Assembly (NCBI RefSeq): GCF_013249045.1
Contig: NZ_JABRWP010000002.1
Span: 248,001 to 312,000 of the forward strand
Direction: 5' to 3'
DNA length: 64,000 bases
Source: Winogradskyella eckloniae
GTDB lineage: Bacteria > Bacteroidota > Bacteroidia > Flavobacteriales > Flavobacteriaceae
Shown here: piece by piece, positions 6,612-13,293 of the stretch
How the letters are laid out: each line of letters opens with the position of its first letter
How positions within the stretch are numbered: the stretch's first letter is position 1
The notes under the pieces: model-generated
The model's database searches: none
The model's input: the letters and a program-made list of their open reading frames with translations, nothing else
Told to the model about the DNA's origin: nothing
Translations under genes and position numbers: made by a program

Positions 6612-8579
6612 CTATTCTACGATTTCAATAGCAACGGGTAAAAATTTAGAGCCCTTGTTATCTTTGATATCAAATAGAGTAATATAATCACCAAGTTCCG
6701 CTGAATCTAAATTTTTTAAAGTGATTTCGGTAATTTTATTACCAGCTATTATTTCCGTTTTAACACCAGGTATTTTAAGCTTAAAAGCTGTTATTTCTCC
6801 ATCTGGTATGGTTAAAACTAGTTTTTTAAGTGCCGTAAATGTCATTGTCGTTACACCAGATGTTATCGGTTTTCCATTGAGAATAGGAAGAATACTTTGC
6901 TTAGTCTGAGGTATTGATGTTCGAAGTTTCACAATATATTTTCCGTTTTCATCCTTCTGAGTGAGCATATCAGTACTTTTTCCTTTATTCGTTTTGGCTA
7001 TAGATTTAGCTTTTTCTGCTGAGATTTTTATATCATTTAACAAGAAGGTTGCTCCTTGTTTTTCCATGTCTTCTATATATTCTAAGAATGATGGGTTTTT
7101 TGGAGGAGATTGAGGTGCAGGAGGTGGAGGAGGAGGAGGTAATGTAGCTTTTTCCTCTGCTGTTAATTCATCATATTTTTTATAATAGGTTTTTCCGTTT
7201 AGACTCACTTTTGCATAGGGACTCATATATGATTTAGGTCTTTTTACTTTGGCCTTGTTTTCCTTAGACATATCAAAATAGAGTGTTCCTAATTCTGAAA
7301 ACAATTCTTCCATTTTAATTTGTTCCTCTTTAGATTTATGAATATAATGAGGGTCTTCTGCTCTTAAAGCTTCATAAGTGTTATACTGTTTTTTGTAATA
7401 TTTTACAGAGTTTGTATTTTCGTAAATTTGTAGACGTTTGTTAGTTTGCTCATCAGTAGTAATAGAACTTGTAAAGACATTATATTTGGTTAATAATTCT
7501 AAGACATTTTTTGTGAACTCCATAGAAGTTTCTCGATCTGTTTTTAAACTAACTGTATAATCAGATTCTGGGAGTGTTTTTAGGAGTTGTTCAGGGGATT
7601 CTAAACTCCCTATTTTGTCATTAATTAAGAACTCTTCGTTTTTGTTAATTATAATATTAATGGTGTTTGAATTTTGATCTAAGAGTACTGCTGAAGTTTC
7701 GGTGAACTCTTTTTCAACATATTCCTTTTCTGCAAAACTGTAAAATAGAACTGCAATTAATGGCAATATTAAAATTGTACTTAGCCAAATTCTGGTTTTT
7801 GATGTTTGTGTTTTCATAACTGTAAATCGTTTTTTGATGGATGAATAATTGATGGCACTCGATAATTGATGATTGTGAGTGTTTGATGAAAATTGTAGTA
7901 ATATATTTTGATAAGTCTTAGCGTCTGAACCTTGTTTTAAAACAGCTTGGTCTGCTAAAAACTCGTGATTAAGTTTTACATGATGTTTTAGAATGTAAAT
8001 GAGTGGATGAAACCAAAACACAATTTGAAATACTTCTATTAGTATAATATCTATACTGTGTAATTGCCTTGCATGCGTTTCTTCGTGCAGTAAAACTTCA
8101 TCAGGTATAGATTGCGTTTCATAACGTTCTTTATTGAAAAATATATACCTAAAGAATGAATGTGGAATGAAGTCTTCGTTCAATAAAACATATATGAAAG
8201 TGTGTTTGGAGATAGTTTTGTTTCTAGAAATACGACGCTTCATGTTTAATAGGTTTATGGCAAAGCGTAAGGCAAATAAGACTGCTCCAATACTATAGAT
8301 AAACCACAAAATATTTTCAACAGTAAAAATAGAAGCGTCTTCTAAAGGTGGTAAAACGTCTATTTCTGATGGTATATAGAACGGTTCGGTTTCAAAATTT
8401 GTAATAACCGGTTCAACATATTCTGTTATGGTTAAATTAGGGATTATCAATGCTAAAAGAAAGGTGGCTAATAAGTAAAAGCGCTTAACTTTATGCATGT
8501 TTTGGCGCTCTAAAAAAAGCACATAAGCAAACCAAAGCACTACTAAACACGCAGAGAATTTTAATAGATACGTTTCCAT
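6612..8579 (-). CDS. M56 family (BlaR1/MecR1-like) sensor metalloprotease
   Basis: The N-terminal third is a four-span membrane protease domain: helices near residues 5-24, 36-52 and 92-112, the zinc site HEETH in VLLHEETHARQLH, a further helix, and the downstream NHEFLADQAVL segment supplying the third ligand. A later helix (about 265-285) leads to a large extracytoplasmic region with a proline run (seven consecutive Pro) and a C-terminal domain of unknown fold. In BlaR1/MecR1 the protease domain cleaves the cognate BlaI repressor once the sensor is activated. No penicillin-binding sensor motif (SxxK) is evident, so the stimulus is unlikely to be a beta-lactam by analogy. ATG at 8579 is preferred; a GTG at 8585 overlapping the blaI stop would add two residues. 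Confidence 0.87.
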   Translation of the reverse strand: METYLLKFSACLVVLWFAYVLFLERQNMHKVKRFYLLATFLLALIIPNLTITEYVEPVITNFETEPFYIPSEIDVLPPLEDASIFTVENILWFIYSIGAVLFALRFAINLLNMKRRISRNKTISKHTFIYVLLNEDFIPHSFFRYIFFNKERYETQSIPDEVLLHEETHARQLHSIDIILIEVFQIVFWFHPLIYILKHHVKLNHEFLADQAVLKQGSDAKTYQNILLQFSSNTHNHQLSSAINYSSIKKRFTVMKTQTSKTRIWLSTILILPLIAVLFYSFAEKEYVEKEFTETSAVLLDQNSNTINIIINKNEEFLINDKIGSLESPEQLLKTLPESDYTVSLKTDRETSMEFTKNVLELLTKYNVFTSSITTDEQTNKRLQIYENTNSVKYYKKQYNTYEALRAEDPHYIHKSKEEQIKMEELFSELGTLYFDMSKENKAKVKRPKSYMSPYAKVSLNGKTYYKKYDELTAEEKATLPPPPPPPAPQSPPKNPSFLEYIEDMEKQGATFLLNDIKISAEKAKSIAKTNKGKSTDMLTQKDENGKYIVKLRTSIPQTKQSILPILNGKPITSGVTTMTFTALKKLVLTIPDGEITAFKLKIPGVKTEIIAGNKITEITLKNLDSAELGDYITLFDIKDNKGSKFLPVAIEIVE

Positions 8580-8581
8580 AA

Positions 8582-8947
8582 TCACTTGTTTTTAATTTCC
8601 GTATCAATAATTTTTTTTAAAGCTTCTAGTTCTTCTTTCGTTAAGTCTGTTTTACGCGTAAAAAATGAAGCAAACTGTGAGGCGCTATCGTTAAAAAATG
8701 TTTTAATTAGGCCGTTAACATGTTTAGAGAAATAGTCTTCTTTTTTCACTAAGGGAAAATATTCTCTAGATTTTCCGTAGGTTTTATAATCTATAAATCC
8801 TTTGCCAATCATGCGCTTTAATAAGGTCGCAATTGTTGTGGTTGCTGGTTTTGGTTCTGGGTAACGCTCCAATAAATCTTTCATAAAGGCTTTTTCAAGC
8901 TTCCAGAGATGCTGCATTAATTGTTCTTCGGTTTTTGAAAGTTCCAT
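8582..8947 (-). CDS. BlaI/MecI/CopY-family transcriptional repressor
   Basis: This 121-residue protein is a winged-helix repressor. The N-terminal recognition domain begins LSKTEEQLMQHLWKLEKAFM and continues through PKPATTTIATLLKRMIGKGF and the wing IDYKTYGKSREYFPLV. The C-terminal helix pair dimerises. The AT-rich TTTIATLLKRM recognition helix matches BlaI proteins, which bind TACAnnTGTA dyads. Two such dyads sit in its own promoter, so autorepression is well supported. It overlaps or abuts the M56 gene, its expected protease partner. Confidence 0.93.
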   Translation of the reverse strand: MELSKTEEQLMQHLWKLEKAFMKDLLERYPEPKPATTTIATLLKRMIGKGFIDYKTYGKSREYFPLVKKEDYFSKHVNGLIKTFFNDSASQFASFFTRKTDLTKEELEALKKIIDTEIKNK

Positions 8948-8969
8948 GCTCTACGTTTTTAGAATTAAC

Positions 8970-9011
8970 TCTACAAATGTAGAATATAAACTTGAATTCT
9001 ACAAATGTAGA
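8970..9011 (-). promoter_or_regulatory. Dual BlaI operator embedding the -33/-7 promoter
   Basis: The perfect 14-bp palindrome TCTACAAATGTAGA occurs at 8970-8983 and again at 8998-9011, centres 28 bp apart. Each contains the BlaI-type core TACAnnTGTA. On the minus strand the downstream copy supplies TACATTTG, an exact TAnnTTTG -7 box, and the upstream copy supplies TTTG exactly 20 nt before it, fitting the -33 element. Repressor bound at either copy would cover a core promoter element. The blaI ATG follows 23 bp downstream of the proximal operator. Confidence 0.88.
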
Positions 9012-9023
9012 GTATAAAAAGAA

Positions 9024-9056
9024 GGTAAAAAAAATCCGCTCACTCGGAACGGATTT
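9024..9056 (-). terminator. Terminator of M20 dipeptidase gene
   Basis: AAATCCG (9032-9038) pairs with CGGATTT (9050-9056). On the minus strand the stem is followed by about eight T. It lies between the dipeptidase stop and the blaI promoter and would insulate the two units. Confidence 0.78.
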
Positions 9057-9109
9057 ATTTTTAATGTATTGATTTCTTTCGGTTTATAGCGTGTTTGTTT
9101 CGCTTAAAT

Positions 9110-10498
9110 CTATTTGAATGACTCCGTAAAATACTTGTAAAACCAAGGAATAGTTTCAATACCTTTGAGGAAATTCCATACGCCAAAATGTTCGTTAGGA
9201 GAATGAATGGCATCACTATCTAAACCAAAGCCCATTAAAATAGTTTTACTTTTTAGCTCTTTTTCAAATAATGACACAATAGGAATACTTCCGCCACTGC
9301 GCTGTGGAATAGGCGTTTTTGCAAAGGTCTCTTCGTAAGCTTTAGAAGCCGCTCTGTATCCAACACTATCTATTGGTGTGACATAGCCTTGTCCACCATG
9401 ATGAGGTGTTACTTTTACAGTGACACCATCTGGTGCTATACGTTCAAAATGAGTTTTAAATAAATCAGTTATCTCTTCCCAATCTTGGTTTGGCACTAAT
9501 CGCATAGAAATTTTTGCAAACGCTTGGCTCGCTATCACTGTTTTGGCACCTTCACCAGTGTAACCTCCCCAAATTCCATTAACATCTAAAGTTGGTCTAA
9601 TAGAGTTACGTTCGTTAGTGGAATATCCTGCTTCACCATAAACTGCATTAATATCCAATGATTTTTTATAAGCTTCTAATGAAAACGGCGCTTTAGCCAT
9701 TTCTGCGCGTTCGGCATCAGATAAGTTTTCTACATTGTCATAAAATCCAGGTATAGTAATATGATTATTCTCGTCATGAAGCGAGGCAATCATTTTAGTT
9801 AATACATTTATAGGGTTGGCTACAGCACCTCCATATAAACCAGAGTGTAAATCTCTGTTTGGTCCAGTAACTTCAACTTCTACATAGCTAAGACCTCTTA
9901 AACCCGTTGTGATTGAAGGTACATCTTTGGCAATCATGCCAGTATCTGAGATTAAAATAACATCGTTCGTTAATTTTTCTCTATTGGCAGCCACAAATTT
10001 AGCGAGGTTGACGCTACCAACTTCTTCTTCGCCTTCAATCATAAACTTAACGTTGCATGGCAACTCATTGTTAGCTGTCATGTATTCTAAAGCTTTAACA
10101 TGCATGTACATTTGGCCTTTATCATCGCAAGCACCTCTCGCAAAAATGGCACCTTCTGGATGTAAGTCCGTTTTTTGAATAACAGGCTCAAAAGGAGGTG
10201 AGTTCCATAAATCTAGTGGATCTGGTGGTTGCACGTCATAATGACCATAAACAAGGACAGTTGGCAAGTTTTTATCAAATATTTTTTCGCCATACACAAT
10301 AGGATAACCTTCAGTTTCACAAACTTCAACATGGTCACATCCTGCTTTTTCTAAGCTTATTTTTATGGCATCTGCGGTTTTTAAGACATCGTTTTTGTAG
10401 GCAGAATCTGCGCTAATAGAAGGAATTTTTAAAAGTTCAATGAGTTCATTTAAAAATCGATCTTTATGGTTATCTATGTAAGATTGTATGGATTGCAT
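9110..10498 (-). CDS. M20-family dipeptidase
   Basis: This is a 462-residue zinc peptidase of the M20/M25/M40 group. Motifs in order: VLVYGHYDVQPPDPLDLW (first zinc ligand and catalytic Asp), GACDDKGQMYMHVKAL (bridging Asp), MIEGEEEVGS (catalytic and metal-binding Glu pair), and SGGSIPIV and SPNEHFGVWNF in the C-terminal catalytic half. A lid/dimerisation domain lies between (about 190-330), with LHSGLYGG at its start. Length and motifs match cytosolic dipeptidases/carnosinase-like enzymes that hydrolyse short peptides. There is no signal peptide. It is a single gene with a -7 box immediately upstream and its own terminator. Confidence 0.92.
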   Translation of the reverse strand: MQSIQSYIDNHKDRFLNELIELLKIPSISADSAYKNDVLKTADAIKISLEKAGCDHVEVCETEGYPIVYGEKIFDKNLPTVLVYGHYDVQPPDPLDLWNSPPFEPVIQKTDLHPEGAIFARGACDDKGQMYMHVKALEYMTANNELPCNVKFMIEGEEEVGSVNLAKFVAANREKLTNDVILISDTGMIAKDVPSITTGLRGLSYVEVEVTGPNRDLHSGLYGGAVANPINVLTKMIASLHDENNHITIPGFYDNVENLSDAERAEMAKAPFSLEAYKKSLDINAVYGEAGYSTNERNSIRPTLDVNGIWGGYTGEGAKTVIASQAFAKISMRLVPNQDWEEITDLFKTHFERIAPDGVTVKVTPHHGGQGYVTPIDSVGYRAASKAYEETFAKTPIPQRSGGSIPIVSLFEKELKSKTILMGFGLDSDAIHSPNEHFGVWNFLKGIETIPWFYKYFTESFK

Positions 10499-10517
10499 AT
10501 TGCTTTTTGATTTATAA

Positions 10518-10525
10518 CAAAAGTA
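10518..10525 (-). promoter_or_regulatory. Putative -7 box of dipeptidase gene
   Basis: CAAAAGTA on the plus strand reads TACTTTTG on the minus strand, a TAnnTTTG match 20 bp before the ATG at 10498. No clear -33 element is seen. Confidence 0.4.
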
Positions 10526-10562
10526 TGAAAACTAGTGCGAAGATATTCTTAAAAAAATCTTA

Positions 10563-10592
10563 TTTGTATATTCAAACTATTGTTTATATTTG
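10563..10592 (+). promoter_or_regulatory. Promoter of tRNA-Leu
   Basis: TTTG (10563-10566), an 18-nt spacer and TATATTTG (10585-10592) match the -33/-7 consensus on both elements. The tRNA 5' end is 25 bp downstream. Confidence 0.78.
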
Positions 10593-10616
10593 CATCCCAA
10601 TAATTATTGGAAAGTT

Positions 10617-10698
10617 GCAGGCGTGGTGGAATTGGTAGACACGCTAGACTTAGGATCTAGTGCCGCGAGGTGTGAGAGTTCGAGTCTCTCCGCCTGTA
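10617..10698 (+). tRNA. tRNA-Leu(UAG)
   Basis: The 82-nt sequence folds as a class II tRNA with a long variable arm, as leucine tRNAs have. The acceptor GCAGGCG pairs with CGCCTGT (first pair a G-U wobble), the D-loop contains TGGTAGA, the anticodon stem CTAGA/TCTAG encloses loop CTTAGGA with anticodon TAG (10651-10653, reading CUA), and the T-stem GAGAG/CTCTC encloses TTCGAGT. CCA is not encoded. A consensus promoter precedes it and a terminator follows 12 bp after. Confidence 0.96.
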
Positions 10699-10704
10699 CA
10701 AAAT

Positions 10705-10738
10705 AAAAAAGCTAACTTTAACGAGTTAGCTTTTTTTA
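10705..10738 (+). terminator. Bidirectional terminator after tRNA-Leu
   Basis: GCTAACT (10711-10717) pairs with AGTTAGC (10724-10730) over a 6-nt loop and is flanked by an A-run on the left and seven T on the right. The hairpin therefore works in both directions, ending the tRNA transcript and the convergent oxidoreductase transcript. Confidence 0.88.
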
Positions 10739-10769
10739 TTATAAACAGAATTATTATATAACTCTAAAT

Positions 10770-11741
10770 TTAGTTGTTATCTAAAATTTGTTCCATAACC
10801 CAAGATGCTTTTGCTGCGGTTTCTCCTGTTGAAGGATGTATTGATTCATTGTTCAGATGTTTCTTAATATTTTCAACATGAAATAATTGAATATTTTCAG
10901 GGTGTTCAATAACTAAGCTTTCAACTTCTCCATTGCGTTCTAATTCAATAGGGTTTTCATTAAATACAGAGAAAGATATATGGCCGTTACTACCATAAAT
11001 TGTAACGGAATCTACTCGTTTTTCAGTACCAAAATTCCAGCTTCCAGATCCTGTGACTCCAGATTTATGAATCCAATTTCCTTCAATCGCATCCATTGCA
11101 GAATATAAGCCTTGTTGATTTGTAGCAATACCATTTGCTTTACTTATGTCGCCTAGGAAATAAGCAAATAAGTCTAATCCATGAGATGCTAAATCATCAA
11201 AATAACCTGCTGGTGCTATTTTTGCATCAGTACGCCAGTTATATTGTTTAGATAAATCAATATCATTCGCAGGCTTGTTAAGCACCCAATTTATATGTCT
11301 GATGTCTCCGATTTTATTCGTATCAATCCATTTTTTTATTTGATTAAATCGCGGTAAGGAACGTCTGTAATAGGCTACAAATAGAGGTAGGTTTTTAGAG
11401 TTGAAGGCTTTATTTATATTTAAACAAGCGTCGTATGAAGGTGCCATGGGTTTTTCGATACAACAGATTTTTCCAGCTTTAGCTACTTTTAATGCATAAA
11501 ATTCATGAGAATCAGGAGGCGTTGCAATATAAATAGCATCAATGTCAGGATCATTAATGAGTTGATCTGCATCACTGTAATATTTCGGAACATTGTGCCT
11601 CTTAGCATAATCCTCTGCTTTTTCAGCATCTCTTCTCATTACAGCAGTTAACTCGAAGCCTTCCGTTTTTTGATAAGCTGGTCCGCTTTTTCGTTCGGTA
11701 ACATTACCACAACCAATTATTCCCCAATTATATGTTTTCAT
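10770..11741 (-). CDS. Gfo/Idh/MocA family oxidoreductase
   Basis: This is a 323-residue NAD(P)-dependent sugar oxidoreductase. The N-terminal Rossmann fold has GIIGCGNVTE and the loop AIYIATPPDSH. The family signature EKPMAPSYDA, carrying the conserved lysine, follows near residue 97. The C-terminal alpha/beta domain contains GYFDDLASHGLDLFAYFLG, whose Asp/His are the usual catalytic pair. There is no signal peptide, so it is cytosolic. It starts 5 bp after the stop of the sugar permease, so the two form an operon, and its substrate is probably a sugar or derivative brought in by that permease. The exact substrate cannot be read from sequence. Confidence 0.92.
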   Translation of the reverse strand: MKTYNWGIIGCGNVTERKSGPAYQKTEGFELTAVMRRDAEKAEDYAKRHNVPKYYSDADQLINDPDIDAIYIATPPDSHEFYALKVAKAGKICCIEKPMAPSYDACLNINKAFNSKNLPLFVAYYRRSLPRFNQIKKWIDTNKIGDIRHINWVLNKPANDIDLSKQYNWRTDAKIAPAGYFDDLASHGLDLFAYFLGDISKANGIATNQQGLYSAMDAIEGNWIHKSGVTGSGSWNFGTEKRVDSVTIYGSNGHISFSVFNENPIELERNGEVESLVIEHPENIQLFHVENIKKHLNNESIHPSTGETAAKASWVMEQILDNN

Positions 11742-11746
11742 GTTTG

Positions 11747-13063
11747 TTATTTTGATCCAACTTTCATTTTATGTCCCCAAATTGCAAAAAACAATATGAT
11801 GGCATAACATGGAATTAAAATCCAGTAACTTTCTGTTGAAGCTGTAGCTAATGCTTCAGTTTCATTCATTCCGTTAGCGATTAGTTCGCTTTTAGATCGG
11901 TCAACAATTCTACCATATAAAGGTGGAATAAAAGCACCACCAGAAATAGCCATAATTAGTAATGCCGAAGCCGTTTTAGTATGTTTACCTAGGCCGTCAA
12001 TGGACAATGGCCAAATCGCAGGCCAAACTAAAGCGTTTGCAATACCTAAAGCAGCAACAAATAAAACAGATATAAATCCTGAAGTCGATAAAATTAAAAT
12101 ACTAAATACGATTCCTAAAATAGCACTTGCAACCAAGGCTGTTCTTTGATTAATATATTTTGGAATTAAAAAGACGCCTAGAGCATAAGTTGCGACCATA
12201 GCAAGCAATGTGTACGTTGTAAAGTATTTAGCCTCTTCTCCCGTAAAACCTAATGAAATGCCGTATGCTATTATAGTATCACCAGCAATCACTTCTGCAC
12301 CAACATATACAAATAAGGCAATGACACCTAACCATAAATGTGGAAATTGAAATATGGTTTTATTCGAAGCACTATGCTCCGTTGTACTGTTGTCTTCTGT
12401 AGGCTCCACATGTGGTAACGGTGCTTTTCTTATTAAAATGGCTAAAATAATTAAGACAGATGCCATAATTATATATGGCAAATAAACACTGTCTGCCATG
12501 GTATCTAAAAGTGTTGCTTTTTCTGCTTCTGATGCCGTTGCGAGTTGTTTTTTTACAGCATCAATACCAGACAGAAGTAGGGCTCCAAAAATAATGGAAC
12601 CTAATGCACCTGCTACTTTATTGGCGATTCCCATTATAGCAATACGTTTTGCACCACTTTCAATAGGACCTAAAATGGTGATATACGGATTAGAAGCCGT
12701 TTGTAAAATAGTCATTCCCAAGCCTTGAATAAATATACCTGTTAAAAACACCCAATAGGTTCTTGCTTCTGCTGCCGGAATAAAAACCAAAGCACCAATG
12801 GCCATAATAAACAAACCTAGAGACATGCCTTTTCTATAGCCAATTTTATTTAGAATATAGGAAGCTGGTAAGGCCATCACTACAAAAGAAATATAAGATG
12901 CTGACGCTACGAGATACGACTGTGCATCAGTGAGTTCATTGATTGTTTTCATAAATGGAATTAACGCACCATTTATCCAGGTTACAAAACCGAAAATAAA
13001 GAAGAGTCCGGCAATGATAAGTATTGGGATAAGATTGTTTTGCGATTTTGCACTTGTGCTCAT
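11747..13063 (-). CDS. FGHS-family (FucP/GluP-like) sugar MFS permease
   Basis: This 438-residue protein has about twelve hydrophobic spans. The first span carries FIFGFVTWINGALIPFMK, the hallmark of the fucose:H+ symporter (FGHS) group. Further group motifs are ASYISFVVMALPASYIL, a GLGMTILQTASNPYI segment (here SNPYITILGP) and the late PPLYGRIVD loop. Family members import L-fucose, glucose, galactose or N-acetylglucosamine with protons. Given the alpha-glucan locus next door, glucose is a reasonable guess, but this is inference. It forms an operon with the Gfo/Idh/MocA gene. Confidence 0.9.
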   Translation of the reverse strand: MSTSAKSQNNLIPILIIAGLFFIFGFVTWINGALIPFMKTINELTDAQSYLVASASYISFVVMALPASYILNKIGYRKGMSLGLFIMAIGALVFIPAAEARTYWVFLTGIFIQGLGMTILQTASNPYITILGPIESGAKRIAIMGIANKVAGALGSIIFGALLLSGIDAVKKQLATASEAEKATLLDTMADSVYLPYIIMASVLIILAILIRKAPLPHVEPTEDNSTTEHSASNKTIFQFPHLWLGVIALFVYVGAEVIAGDTIIAYGISLGFTGEEAKYFTTYTLLAMVATYALGVFLIPKYINQRTALVASAILGIVFSILILSTSGFISVLFVAALGIANALVWPAIWPLSIDGLGKHTKTASALLIMAISGGAFIPPLYGRIVDRSKSELIANGMNETEALATASTESYWILIPCYAIILFFAIWGHKMKVGSK

Positions 13064-13141
13064 AGAATCAAAATTTAGTTATATAGTTAAGCAGATTGAT
13101 TTTTTGCATATGGGTTTATGCTACTTACCTATAAGTAATAA

Positions 13142-13169
13142 CAAATATATTAACTTTAAGGTTTACAAA
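13142..13169 (-). promoter_or_regulatory. Promoter of sugar permease operon
   Basis: On the minus strand TATATTTG (complement of 13142-13149) is a perfect -7 box about 80 bp before the permease ATG. A TTTG (complement of 13166-13169) lies 16 nt further upstream, slightly closer than typical for a -33. Confidence 0.5.
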
Positions 13170-13230
13170 ACTTTTAGAAGGCACTAATTGCTTTCGAAAT
13201 GCAAATACGATTTTCTATTATTCAATTAGG

Positions 13231-13266
13231 ATAAAAAAAAAGAGCTTCTATTTAAAGAAGCTCTTT
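13231..13266 (-). terminator. Terminator of susCDE-amylase operon
   Basis: AAAGAGCTTC (13239-13248) pairs perfectly with GAAGCTCTTT (13257-13266) over an 8-nt loop. The minus-strand product ends in eight T. It lies 27 bp past the amylase stop. Confidence 0.9.
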
Positions 13267-13293
13267 CGTTTTAAATCAAAAAACACTTAACCT

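Noticed and set aside
7100..7142. Low-complexity GGA/GGT-rich tract as a microsatellite or regulatory element
   Set aside because: It encodes the proline run in the M56 protein and is explained by the coding sequence.
10617..10698. tRNA pseudogene because of the terminal G-U pair and missing CCA
   Set aside because: All stems, the anticodon loop, the promoter and the terminator are intact, and CCA is usually added after transcription in this group.
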